Positions 23,272 through 31,748 of a stretch of DNA of 64,000 nucleotides are shown here, piece after piece. This DNA comes from Undibacterium piscinae (GTDB taxonomy: Bacteria; Pseudomonadota; Gammaproteobacteria; Burkholderiales; Burkholderiaceae_D). Made by a program: the position numbers and the translations under genes. Under the pieces are notes generated by a model. That model saw nothing but the letters and a program-made list of their open reading frames with translations. It was not told the DNA's origin and ran no database searches. The stretch covers positions 2,728,001 through 2,792,000 of the forward strand of contig CP051152.1 of NCBI GenBank assembly GCA_003970805.2, written 5' to 3'. Each line of letters begins with the position of its first letter. Positions within the stretch are counted from its first letter, which is position 1.

Positions 23272-24329
23272 GCGAATTAAAGTTCGAATTGCGACGGCAT
23301 AAGGATAGAAATACAAAGATTTTACTCGTTACAGGAGTACCTTTGTATTGTTCTTAACCCAAGGAAATCGCAATGGAATTTACTCACCTCAGAGCTAAAC
23401 AGCGCTCGCAAATTGAACGCCTGCTAGCGTCAAAAACCAGCGTAAGCAAGATTGCCACAGTAGTTGGAGTAGATCGTTCAACCATTTATCGCGAGATCAA
23501 GCGAGGCAAAGTAAATCAAAAATACAACGCCCTCGCGTCCAATGAAAGAACGCTTAAACGTATTGCCAAAAGCGCGGCCAATCATCCAACCAAACCGAAA
23601 GAAATCTGGCCGCTGGTGCGACATTTATTAAATCAAGAATGGTCTCCAGACGAAATCAGCGCACGTTTGCGCATTGCGGGCAGTGAAGAGAATTGGTCTA
23701 TCAGTCACCAAACGATCTACAACTGGATACGGCGTACCAAGAGTGCATTGAATAAAAAATTACGTCGCTATCAGCTTGCCAACGTCTGGAAGCCCGCCAA
23801 ATCTAGCTATCCGGCCGGTCGCAAGAGTATTCGACAGCGTCCCAAAGGCGCGTTGACAAGAGAGATTGCTGGTCACTGGGAAGGCGACACCATCCGCGGA
23901 CAGTCACATCATCACTGCCTACTCACTTTGGTCGAACGCAAAAGCTTGTACACCAAAATCTCTCCCGTCTTGCAAAAGACGGCCATCCTTGTTGCCGCTG
24001 CGGTTGGAAAAGAACTCAATGGATTGCCCGCCCTTTCACTGACCTTAGATAATGGCTGTGAATTTGCGCACTTTAAAGACATGGGCTTACCGGTCTTCTT
24101 TGCCGATCCTGGTCGCCCTCGGCAGCGCTCCCGCAATGAAAATACCAATGGTTTGATCCGTCAATACATACCAAAAAGAATGCGTCTGAAGACACTTTCC
24201 AGGGCGCGCATTCAACACATTGAAGACCGCCTGAATCATCGCCCCAGAAAAACTTTAGGCTACAAAACGCCACATGAAGTACTATTTAATTTAACACCTA
24301 ATTCCGTCGCATTTCGAACTTGAATTCGC
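23272..24329 (+). mobile_element. Complete IS30-family insertion sequence
   Basis: A 1058-base element. Terminal inverted repeats of 26 bases (23272-23297 and 24304-24329) match at 24 positions. A two-base AT duplication flanks it, consistent with the short target duplications of IS30 elements. One transposase gene fills it. Both ends and the reading frame look intact, so it may still be mobile. Confidence 0.9.
23373..24323 (+). CDS. IS30-family transposase
   Basis: A 316-residue DDE transposase that cuts and rejoins the element's ends. The N-terminal helix-turn-helix (KIATVVGVDRSTIYREIKRG) binds the ends. The catalytic core has D in HWEGDTIRG (about residue 169), D in LTLDNGCEF (about 227) and E in RNENTNGLIRQY (about 255). 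The C-terminal HRPRKTLGYKTPHEV is a family hallmark. The last codons run into the right inverted repeat. Upstream AAGG at 23362-23365 is a plausible ribosome-binding site. Confidence 0.96.
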   Translation: MEFTHLRAKQRSQIERLLASKTSVSKIATVVGVDRSTIYREIKRGKVNQKYNALASNERTLKRIAKSAANHPTKPKEIWPLVRHLLNQEWSPDEISARLRIAGSEENWSISHQTIYNWIRRTKSALNKKLRRYQLANVWKPAKSSYPAGRKSIRQRPKGALTREIAGHWEGDTIRGQSHHHCLLTLVERKSLYTKISPVLQKTAILVAAAVGKELNGLPALSLTLDNGCEFAHFKDMGLPVFFADPGRPRQRSRNENTNGLIRQYIPKRMRLKTLSRARIQHIEDRLNHRPRKTLGYKTPHEVLFNLTPNSVAFRT

Positions 24330-24354
24330 ATATCTGCCCGCTCAGGCATAGCCT

Positions 24355-24413
24355 ATGCGCCTGTCCAGCCTGCCTATCGGCAAACCCGCATGGGATATGC
24401 GCAGTGGGCCTGT
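24355..24413 (+). repeat. Dispersed 59-base intergenic repeat, copy B
   Basis: Same block structure as 19667-19725. Its core at 24380-24402 is also the right arm of the palindrome around the IS30 element. Confidence 0.6.
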
Positions 24414-24439
24414 GCCAAAACTATTCTTCAGCATTTTTG

Positions 24440-25642
24440 CTACAGAGATGTTTTGCTGTTCAGCTTGCCTAAGCCGAACAGCGGTCGCAGTAAGGCATGG
24501 CGTTTGACGATCTCATAGCCGCCGAAACTCAGTATCAGGGTGGCGACGATGAGCAGGCATGCTTCTGCTGGCGCTGCTAGTTGATAGGGTTTTAAAGCAT
24601 GTGCCAACATCACGATGATGGTCTGGTGAAAAATATACACAGGGAAAATTGCCACGGTCAGATAGCGGCGTGCCGCATGGTCTTTTTGCAGATGGAGGCG
24701 AGCAAAGCCACAAGCGCCTAAAATTGCGGTCCACTCCAAAATCACCCAAATACCACGCTGCATCAGGCGTAGCCAGTCTGGCGCTGGATGGACATTATTG
24801 AAATAGGCATAGTAGCTGACCAGAAAAATCCAAGCTACGAGTGCGCTCAGCAGACTGGGCCAGCGCAAGCGCACCAGCTCTTGCCAAAATCGATCTGAGG
24901 GCGCAATCAGGGCGCCAAACAGGAAGAAAAACAAGTAATTGGCATGATTAAACCAATCGTCGATCAAGGCATGCGTCGTTGGAAAATGATTTAACATCAC
25001 CACGCGTATCAAGGCCAGATAAAGTATCGGTAGCACGATGATGCGCCAGCCTCGCAGTTGATTTATCAAGACCGCCCGTAGACGCGAAAACCAGTTGGCT
25101 CTGAGCGCGATGAAAACAGCTAGTACTAAGCTGTAGGCCCACAGATAGGCGACAAACCAGAGGTGATTCCAGGTCGGCAAAATCAGGCAGCCATCTTTGC
25201 AAAATCCTGAGTAGCCACTCAGATACAGCTTCATAAAATCCAAATAACTACCGGGATAGGCGAGTTTTTCTATGACTTCAAAATAAGTTTGAGGCGGCAC
25301 GATGATCAGCATGCCAAACAGTAAGGGCGGCAACAGGCGGCCACTTCTTTGTCGGGCAAACTTTGCTGCACTATGTTTTTGTAGCATGAAGGCGGATGCC
25401 ACACCGGAGACCAAAAACAAGAGGCTCAAGCGCCACGGTGAGCTTAGCAGCATCAGCGGTTTGATCGTGTCTATCACATGCGGACTATTCACATGCCAGT
25501 CTTCGCCTACGTAGTACATGCCTACGTGATAGAAAATGAGTAAGAAGAAGGCGATGATACGTACCCAATCCAAAAAATACAGGCGCTCGCTAGTGCTGGC
25601 GCTGGCGGGAAGGGCTGTCGATGTAGTGGAAGACTGAGGCAT
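24440..25642 (-). CDS. Membrane acyltransferase (acyltransferase-3 family)
   Basis: About 400 residues with around ten membrane segments. The N-terminal motif RLYFLDWVRIIAFFLLIFYH includes the conserved Asp, Arg and His of acyltransferase-3 proteins, which move acyl groups onto sugars or other acceptors at the membrane. Overall it resembles OpgC-like or uncharacterised members; the acceptor is unknown. I choose ATG 25642 (MPQSSTTSTALP); the frame is open further up to 25696. It stands alone, between the IS30 element and the truncated LytTR gene. Confidence 0.82.
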   Translation of the reverse strand: MPQSSTTSTALPASASTSERLYFLDWVRIIAFFLLIFYHVGMYYVGEDWHVNSPHVIDTIKPLMLLSSPWRLSLLFLVSGVASAFMLQKHSAAKFARQRSGRLLPPLLFGMLIIVPPQTYFEVIEKLAYPGSYLDFMKLYLSGYSGFCKDGCLILPTWNHLWFVAYLWAYSLVLAVFIALRANWFSRLRAVLINQLRGWRIIVLPILYLALIRVVMLNHFPTTHALIDDWFNHANYLFFFLFGALIAPSDRFWQELVRLRWPSLLSALVAWIFLVSYYAYFNNVHPAPDWLRLMQRGIWVILEWTAILGACGFARLHLQKDHAARRYLTVAIFPVYIFHQTIIVMLAHALKPYQLAAPAEACLLIVATLILSFGGYEIVKRHALLRPLFGLGKLNSKTSL

Positions 25643-25755
25643 GCTCTTGCTCGCGAAGTGAACGATACAGAGTAGCCTACGCAGGTGGAGCAGCAACTGC
25701 CATCAAATTGTGGCGAAATGGGGTTGGGATGGGGCGAGTCGGATGCAACGCAAAG

Positions 25756-26316
25756 TTAATCTTCAATTTTCAGATAGCTCAGCACCGCGCTACGATACTG
25801 GCGACTACAGGGCAGACGAGCAGCGTCTTTCATGAGCAATTGGGCATCGCCTTTTTGGGTGGGAATAAATTGTTGAATCGAACATAATTGCACCAGATAG
25901 CGCCGATGGCATCGCACAAAGCCGCTACCGAGTTTTTCTAATATGCCACTCAGAGTCTGGCGCAACATGTGCTGACCGTTGACGGTATGCAGCAAGACAT
26001 AATTATCGGCCGCCTCGACCCACAGAATATCGCTCAGTTTGACGACCTGAATTCGACCTTTCTCATTGCAGAGTAAATGATCTGCCGTTACCACTGGTTT
26101 TTGCAAGCGCTCGCGGGCTTTTTGCAGGGCGCGTAAAAAACGCGCTTCGTCATACGGCTTCATCAGATAGTCGATGGCGTTGGCATCAAAAGCCTGTAGC
26201 GCATACTGATCATAGGCGGTGACGAAAACGATCAAAGGCGCAGGTTCAGGCAGTTGCGTGGCGAGGCTGATGCCATCATAGCTCGGGGCAAAAAAACCAT
26301 CGCGATCTGGTGGCAT
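25756..26316 (-). pseudogene. LytTR response regulator lacking the front of its receiver domain
   Basis: The C-terminal half is a complete LytTR DNA-binding domain (IQVVKLSDILWVEAADNYV, then GSGFVRCHRRYLV). In front of it is only the back half of a receiver domain: DGISLATQL, VFVTAYDQYALQAF and DYLMKPYDEARFL with the conserved Thr and Lys. The first 50 or so residues, including the acidic pocket and phospho-acceptor Asp, are absent. Only 34 bases separate the ATG from the LysR stop, so the missing part cannot be nearby. No partner histidine kinase is present. This looks like a deletion remnant, although a shortened protein could still bind DNA. Confidence 0.8.
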
Positions 26317-26349
26317 AGGCGCGGATTGTTTATCGCGCGCCGGGGTTCA

Positions 26350-27282
26350 TCATAGCAAACTCTGCGCCCCCAGCCAGCGACCGCTTGCGCACAAGTCATG
26401 CGTGACCTCCAGCACCAGTTTTTGTACCGCCAGCGCGGCATTGGTCAGCGGAATATTTTTGGACGAACACAGCACCACGGTGCGTGACAGCGATACCCCG
26501 GAAATCGGCAAGGCACGCATTTCACCGCGCTCGATTTCGGCCAGAAACGGCGACACCGGCAAAATGGTTGCCCCCATATCAGCCATGATGGCCGACTTGA
26601 GTATCGCGATCGAGGTAATGTCTATCACCTCGCCCATCTGCAAACCGGCCTGGCGTACTTTGCTTTCTATACGCGGCCTGACGCCATGCTGGAGGCTAGG
26701 CAAAATCAATGGCGATTGCAGTGCCTTGGCCAGCGAGATGCTTTTCCTTTTACCGGCGAATCGGGAATCGGCGCGCGTGATATACATCATGTCCTCTTCC
26801 GCCAGGGGCTTGCTATTGAAGCCGCCAAGCTGGCCATCGTCAAACAGTATCGCGAAGTTGAGTCTACCGCAGCGTAATTGCTCGGTCAGATGTCCGGTTA
26901 ATTCCTCGGTGAGCTGAAACACGATATCCGGATATTTTTCCCTGAGTGCAGCGAGCAAAGGAAACGCCAAAGCGCCCGAGGCGCTCTGCGGTATTCCCAG
27001 TGCCACGGTGCCACTGGGTTTATCGGTCGATTGCGCCACCGCCGATCTGGCGTCATGGACTTGCTTAAGTATCGCCTGCGCATGCTCATAGAAAATTTTC
27101 CCGGCATCAGTGGCCTGCATGCCTTGTGCCGACCTGTGCATCAGGCTCGCGCCTAACTCGTCTTCCAATAACTGCAATTGCTGGCTAAGCGCGGGCTGGA
27201 CGATATGCAAGACCTTGGCTGCGCGCGACAGCGAGCCATGATCGACAATCGCGACAAAATAGCGGAGTTGGCGGAGTTCCAT
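26350..27282 (-). CDS. LysR-type transcriptional regulator
   Basis: A full-length 310-residue regulator. The N-terminal winged helix-turn-helix (MELRQLRYFVAIVDHGSLSR, then AAKVLHIVQPALSQQL) is followed by a two-lobed effector domain from about residue 90. It resembles the Nac/CynR-like side of the family, but effector and targets are not evident. LysR genes usually sit beside a divergent target, but here the next gene (Lrp-type, 27313-27762) is co-directional. Its 3' end abuts the truncated LytTR gene. Confidence 0.92.
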   Translation of the reverse strand: MELRQLRYFVAIVDHGSLSRAAKVLHIVQPALSQQLQLLEDELGASLMHRSAQGMQATDAGKIFYEHAQAILKQVHDARSAVAQSTDKPSGTVALGIPQSASGALAFPLLAALREKYPDIVFQLTEELTGHLTEQLRCGRLNFAILFDDGQLGGFNSKPLAEEDMMYITRADSRFAGKRKSISLAKALQSPLILPSLQHGVRPRIESKVRQAGLQMGEVIDITSIAILKSAIMADMGATILPVSPFLAEIERGEMRALPISGVSLSRTVVLCSSKNIPLTNAALAVQKLVLEVTHDLCASGRWLGAQSLL

Positions 27283-27312
27283 ATAACACCTAATGTTGAG
27301 GGCCTAGAAAGT

Positions 27313-27762
27313 TTATTCGGTCACCGGCTTGAGCGAACGACGCTCCAGCGTCGATGACAAGATCAACGAGGTCGAAGTGGCACCGCAGCGTGTCAGATCA
27401 ACCAGGATGCGCTCCAGTTCGCGCACCGACGGCACCACCACCTTGACGATACTGCAGTCGTCACCGGTAATCGAATGACACTCTATAACTTCCGGCATTT
27501 TTTCCGCCATCGCCGCCACCGCCTGATATTCAGTACGACCGGCGATCCGCACAAAAGCCGTGATGTTGTAACCGAGCGCCTCAGGATTGACCCTGGCGTG
27601 ATAGCCGGTAATCACCTTGGCCGCCTCCATGCGCTTGACACGTTCGGCCACCGCCGGTTGGCTCAGGTGAATGCGCCTACCTATTTCGGTCAAGGTAACG
27701 CGGGCATCGGCTTGCAAAATATCGAGGATTTTTGCATCCATCAGGTCTAAATCTAATTTCAT
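27313..27762 (-). CDS. Lrp/AsnC family transcriptional regulator
   Basis: A 149-residue regulator with an N-terminal helix-turn-helix (DAKILDILQADARVTLTEIG, then LSQPAVAERVKRM) and a C-terminal ligand-binding RAM domain (AFVRIAGRTEYQAV; CHSITGDDCSIVKVVV). Such proteins sense amino acids. It is divergent from a DMT exporter at 27891 and close to a LysE-type exporter. This suggests control of amino-acid or metabolite efflux through the palindrome between them. Confidence 0.93.
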   Translation of the reverse strand: MKLDLDLMDAKILDILQADARVTLTEIGRRIHLSQPAVAERVKRMEAAKVITGYHARVNPEALGYNITAFVRIAGRTEYQAVAAMAEKMPEVIECHSITGDDCSIVKVVVPSVRELERILVDLTRCGATSTSLILSSTLERRSLKPVTE

Positions 27763-27788
27763 TGAAAATCACCTTGTTTTCGATTGAT

Positions 27789-27818
27789 ACCAAGGTAATG
27801 TACCTTATTTGCCTTGGT
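27789..27818. promoter_or_regulatory. Nested palindromes, likely Lrp-type operator
   Basis: AAGGTA-ATG-TACCTT (27792-27806) is a perfect inverted repeat. It is overlapped by ACCAAGG (27789-27795) paired with CCTTGGT (27812-27818). It sits about 30 bases upstream of the Lrp-type gene and 75 before the DMT gene, where a shared operator would be expected. Confidence 0.55.
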
Positions 27819-27890
27819 TTATCTATTCAAAAAACCGAACTGACCGCATACACTAGCTACCTTTATCAGGCATCACCAGACCACAGATCC

Positions 27891-28781
27891 ATGCGCACTC
27901 TTCCCCGCACCCTTCCCAGGAACGTACTGCTCGCCCTATTGACCGTGTATATCGTCTGGGGCTCAACCTATTTTGCTATAAAACTGGCCTTGCAATCGTT
28001 CCCGCCATTTTTACTGATGGGCACGCGTTTCCTGGTGGCAGGATCGCTGTTGTTTGCCTGGCTGAAATGGCGCGGCACCGCCAACCCTACCCGCTTGCAA
28101 TGGCGTGATGCCGGCATCGTCGGCATGATGTTACTCGGTGGTGGCATGGGCTTGACCGCCGTCGGCCAGCAATATGTCTCGTCCGGCATGACGGCGGTGT
28201 TTGTCGCCTGCTCTCCGATGATCATGTCGCTATGCGCCGGCATGTTTGGGGTCTGGCCGAATAAGCGTGAATGGCTGGGCATCCTGAGCGGCTTTGGTGG
28301 CGCGGTCTTGCTAAGCGGTACCGGTGAGTTATCGGCACAACCGATAGGCATGCTCGCCCTGCTGGGCGCGGTCATTTGCTGGGATCTGGGTTCGGTGCTG
28401 TCGCAAAAGAAAATGCATCTGGCGCCGGGAGCGATGGGCTTTGCCAGCGAAATGCTTTTGGGCGGCGCTTTCTTATGCCTCATCGGTTTGGTCAAGGGAG
28501 AAAGTTTTAGCGCCCCCATCACACTGTCCGCTTTTTTTGCCTGGTCGTATCTGGTAGTGGCTGGCTCACTACTGGCATTCACTGCGTATATGTATCTGCT
28601 CTCGAAAGTAACACCGGCACTGGCATCAAGCTATGCCTATGTCAATCCTGTGATAGCCGTAGCGCTTGGGGTGTTGCTGGCGGGCGAACAGCTAGAACCG
28701 CGCGCAATGCTGGCGATGGCGATTATTTTGAGTAGCGTGGTACTGATCACGCTGGCGCGCAAACCGTCAAAAAATTCATAA
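27891..28781 (+). CDS. DMT-family exporter (EamA domains)
   Basis: A 296-residue membrane protein with about ten hydrophobic segments in two EamA repeats. Motifs include YIVWGSTYFAIKLAL near the N-terminus and AYVNPVIAVALGVLLAGE near the C-terminus, typical of RhaT/YedA-type metabolite exporters. The ATG at 27891 (MRTLPRTLPRNVLL) gives a normal N-terminus; the frame is open 159 bases further upstream, through the operator, and I reject that extension. It is likely controlled by the divergent Lrp-type regulator. Confidence 0.9.
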   Translation: MRTLPRTLPRNVLLALLTVYIVWGSTYFAIKLALQSFPPFLLMGTRFLVAGSLLFAWLKWRGTANPTRLQWRDAGIVGMMLLGGGMGLTAVGQQYVSSGMTAVFVACSPMIMSLCAGMFGVWPNKREWLGILSGFGGAVLLSGTGELSAQPIGMLALLGAVICWDLGSVLSQKKMHLAPGAMGFASEMLLGGAFLCLIGLVKGESFSAPITLSAFFAWSYLVVAGSLLAFTAYMYLLSKVTPALASSYAYVNPVIAVALGVLLAGEQLEPRAMLAMAIILSSVVLITLARKPSKNS

Positions 28782-28862
28782 ATACCTTAGACAGTACAGA
28801 CTGACCGATAGGTTGGCGGTACTGATGCAACACATTTCTATTTAACCTTAAGAGAGTCCGTC

Positions 28863-29495
28863 ATGAGCTGGGAAGCCTATTTAATTTTTGTCGTCACTAC
28901 CGGCGTAATTTGCCTGACCCCCGGCCCTGCCGCGCTACTCATCGTGGCGCAAGGCATGTCCAACGGCATGCGTCGCTCATACTGGGCGATTGCCGGGATT
29001 GCGCTGACCAATGCCTTGTATTTCGCTTTATCGGCGACCGGCATCGCAGCCCTGATCGTGGCCAGCAATAACCTGTTTTCCATCATCAAGTGGGTGGGCG
29101 TGGCTTACCTGCTGTACCTGGGCATGAGCACCTTGCTCAGTAAGGGTAGTGCCTTCTCGGTCAGCAGTGACAAGAGTCTGGCGGTCAGCGGATGGCCGGC
29201 GTTTTGGAATGCGGTCATCGTCGAGCTCTCCAACCCCAAGGCTTTGCTGTATTTTGTCGCGCTCTTACCGCAATTTATCGACCCGGCTCAACCGCTAGGC
29301 AAGCAAATGTTGATTTATGGCGCCAGTTGCCTGGCCTTGGACGGACTCACATATAGCCTGTATGCCTGGTTGGGCAGCAAAACCCAGAAATTTACCGCTA
29401 ACGCGAAATTCGTTAAGGCCAGCAACCGCGCTTCCGGCGGCTTATTAATGCTAGCCGGTCTGTTGATGGCGGGAGTGAAGCGGGTTGCCCATTAA
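28863..29495 (+). CDS. LysE/RhtB-family exporter
   Basis: A 210-residue inner-membrane protein with about six membrane segments. The signature TPGPAALLIVAQG near residue 20 and NPKALLYFVALLPQFI near residue 123 identify the LysE/RhtB amino-acid exporter family. Upstream AAGAGAG lies a few bases before the ATG. It is 81 bases after the DMT exporter and ends at a strong bidirectional terminator. Substrate unknown; the Lrp-type neighbour points to an amino acid. Confidence 0.92.
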   Translation: MSWEAYLIFVVTTGVICLTPGPAALLIVAQGMSNGMRRSYWAIAGIALTNALYFALSATGIAALIVASNNLFSIIKWVGVAYLLYLGMSTLLSKGSAFSVSSDKSLAVSGWPAFWNAVIVELSNPKALLYFVALLPQFIDPAQPLGKQMLIYGASCLALDGLTYSLYAWLGSKTQKFTANAKFVKASNRASGGLLMLAGLLMAGVKRVAH

Positions 29496-29508
29496 AGTTT
29501 GGGGCATG

Positions 29509-29551
29509 AAAAAAAGGGAGATTCCGGTGTACGCCGGAATCTCCCTTTTTT
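29509..29551. terminator. Bidirectional Rho-independent terminator
   Basis: GGGAGATTCCGG pairs with CCGGAATCTCCC across a short loop, with A6 before and T6 after. It serves the LysE gene on plus and the diguanylate cyclase on minus. Confidence 0.92.
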
Positions 29552-29587
29552 ATTGCCTGTAGCGGTAATGCGCTTCAGACGAATTTA

Positions 29588-30637
29588 CTAAAAAAACTCA
29601 ACGTCATCGTTGGAATGTTCAAGCTTCAAATCACCGCTTTCGATCAAATCTTCATAATAACAAGTCTGGTTTCTGCCATTGGTTTTGGCAAAATACAGAG
29701 CCTGATCCGCCCGCCCTATGATGCCAACGGCAGGCTCAAAAGGATTGGTGTGGGCAAAACCTATGCTGACAGTGACCTTGCCTACCTGAGGGAAATCGTA
29801 TTGCTCTACATTTTCACGGAAACGGTCAAATATCTGGTGCGCGTCTTGCTCCGATGTCGAGCGCAACAGGATCACAAACTCTTCGCCGCCAAAACGAAAC
29901 AATTTGTCAGCCGGACGAAATGAGGAACGCAACAGGTTAGCGATCAAGATCAATACCTCATCCCCATACAAATGGCCGAATTTATCATTGACCCGTTTGA
30001 AGTGATCGATATCCAATACCGCAAGCCAATGCTGCTTCTCGGACGCTTCAAGACGACGTTCCGGATCACTCCTATCGGTTTCCTCGATGGGCTTTTTGGT
30101 GACAGTTGTACGTAATATTTTGGAAAAATTATCATCAAACGTTTTCCGGTTCAGCAAACCGGTCAGGGAATCACGTTCGCTGTAATCAAGCAGATTCTGG
30201 AAATTGCGATAGACAATCAAAATACCGTTCATGACTTCCCGGGTATTTTTGTTATACACAGCGGGATTAACGATTTCCAGACAGGTATTAAGCTTATCGC
30301 TGATCCAGATAGGTAACCAGATGGTTCGCTTACCATCGTCATCTAGCGTTTCAATCACGCTCTGATGCTGGGCAATTCCTTTTGCCAGGTCCGGAAAATT
30401 GGCAATCGCCTCGCCATTGCCGGCAACCGTCTGATATTCATCGGCGACCAGCAGCTTGCCGCCTTCAAAAGAAATTCTTGGTTTTACATAAATTTGCGGG
30501 CCTGCAACGAGAATATCGAGAACCCGCGCCTGCTCTGCCTGCATTAACTCGCGCAGGGCGGAAATAACCGAAATGTTCAGCAGTTCGTGATCACGATGTC
30601 CGGTAATTTCTACCAAGTGCTTAATGATTGATTCCAT
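29588..30637 (-). CDS. Diguanylate cyclase (GGDEF domain)
   Basis: A 349-residue protein predicted to make cyclic di-GMP from two GTP. The N-terminal 150 residues look like a GAF-type sensor without membrane segments. The catalytic domain starts at RDSLTGLLNRKTFDD and carries FRFGGEEF near residue 246. An inhibitory I-site, RPAD, stands exactly five residues before GGEEF. All residues expected of an active, product-inhibited enzyme are present. It stands alone on the minus strand. Confidence 0.94.
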   Translation of the reverse strand: MESIIKHLVEITGHRDHELLNISVISALRELMQAEQARVLDILVAGPQIYVKPRISFEGGKLLVADEYQTVAGNGEAIANFPDLAKGIAQHQSVIETLDDDGKRTIWLPIWISDKLNTCLEIVNPAVYNKNTREVMNGILIVYRNFQNLLDYSERDSLTGLLNRKTFDDNFSKILRTTVTKKPIEETDRSDPERRLEASEKQHWLAVLDIDHFKRVNDKFGHLYGDEVLILIANLLRSSFRPADKLFRFGGEEFVILLRSTSEQDAHQIFDRFRENVEQYDFPQVGKVTVSIGFAHTNPFEPAVGIIGRADQALYFAKTNGRNQTCYYEDLIESGDLKLEHSNDDVEFF

Positions 30638-30916
30638 ACCCGCTACTCAAGAGGCGCTTGCATTTATCTGATTTAGTCCGACACGCGCCAAACCAACTTC
30701 AACAAACTGTTTTGCAATAATTGATCATTACCAAGGCGAATACTTACAATAAGGTAAGCATCGATTAGTCCGTACATACCCACATTGTTCAAGGGCAACC
30801 TAAGATTGTAAGGTCTGCAAGAATTATTTGCATGATCAACTTGATAAGTTGATGTTATTAACAACAAGATGGCGACACATATCCCGCTCTACTAAAGCTG
30901 GAAAACGTCTGCCGCA

Positions 30917-30952
30917 AAAGAAAAAACCGGTAAAGACCGGTTTTTTCTTTTG
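30917..30952. terminator. Rho-independent terminator downstream of ompW
   Basis: AAAAGAAAAAACCGGT and its inverse complement form a 16-base-pair stem around loop AAAG, ending in a T-rich run in either direction. It lies just past the ompW stop. Confidence 0.88.
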
Positions 30953-30968
30953 CCGTTATAGCGATCGT

Positions 30969-31577
30969 TTAGAAGCGATAGCCTACACCCACGCCGAACA
31001 ACCATGGATCAACTTGAACAGCACTAATCTTGGCGCCAGCAACAGTGACATCGCTGCGGATCTGTACTTTCTTGATGTCCAGATTCAGGGACCAGTTTTT
31101 ATCCAGTTTATAATCAATACCAGCCTGAACTGCGAAACCAAAACTATTCCGGCTCAGGTCAATATTATTCGCCAGTTCTACATTGGAAATACGCGTGTAA
31201 TTGAGACCAGCACCGAGGTAAGGGCTAAATTTCGCGTCTGGCGTGAAATGGTATTTTGCCGTCAAAGTTGGTGGCAAATGCTTGAATGTGCCGATTTTGG
31301 CGCCATCCAACATAACATCATGCTTTTGCGGGTAAGTCAGTATCAGTTCTGCCGACACGTTAGGCGTGAAGTAGTAAGAAATATCGATTTCAGGAATCGT
31401 CTTGTCGCTAACAGTAATGCGATCTGCTGCGCCAGTACCGGCAACCGGATCAGATCCGTTGGCAGTATTGATATTAACAACGCGAGCGCGGACTTGCCAT
31501 GGGCTTTGTTGCGCTGCGGCTTGATTTGCGGCGACACAAAGAGCGGCTAAAGAGAGGGCTAAGGCAATTTTTTTCAT
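30969..31577 (-). CDS. ompW: OmpW-family outer membrane protein
   Basis: A 202-residue protein with a signal peptide ending AAAQ (about residue 22). It forms an eight-stranded beta-barrel of the OmpW type: QSPWQVRARVVNIN near the N-terminus, FKHLPPTLTAKYHF in the middle and a terminal Phe in GVGVGYRF, the outer-membrane assembly signal. Related proteins pass small hydrophobic compounds. AAGGA sits about seven bases before the ATG. An FNR-like box upstream suggests induction at low oxygen. Confidence 0.94.
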   Translation of the reverse strand: MKKIALALSLAALCVAANQAAAQQSPWQVRARVVNINTANGSDPVAGTGAADRITVSDKTIPEIDISYYFTPNVSAELILTYPQKHDVMLDGAKIGTFKHLPPTLTAKYHFTPDAKFSPYLGAGLNYTRISNVELANNIDLSRNSFGFAVQAGIDYKLDKNWSLNLDIKKVQIRSDVTVAGAKISAVQVDPWLFGVGVGYRF

Positions 31578-31609
31578 TTTCTTTTCCTTGATTTAAAAAT
31601 ACTAATGCA

Positions 31610-31651
31610 AGTGTAGTGCTGCGATGCAGCATGTGACTTGAGATAGATCAA
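31610..31651 (-). promoter_or_regulatory. Predicted FNR/ANR-activated ompW promoter
   Basis: TTGAGATAGATCAA (31638-31651) matches the FNR consensus TTGAT-N4-ATCAA at nine of ten positions. On the minus strand TACACT (31615-31610) is a good -10. If transcription starts near 31603, the box is centred at -41.5, the exact class II activator position. OmpW of E. coli is known to be FNR-controlled. Confidence 0.65.
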
Positions 31652-31748
31652 GAATGGTGCGTAGCACAAATTTAGATCGCAGTTCCCATAAGAGGGGCTG
31701 CTTGATGTATCCTTCCGATCATCATCCTCACTACTAAAAATTGATAAA

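Noticed and set aside
30828..31550. A 240-codon plus-strand frame opposite ompW
   Set aside because: It is the mirror of a clear OmpW gene with signal peptide, promoter and terminator; the plus frame has no family features.
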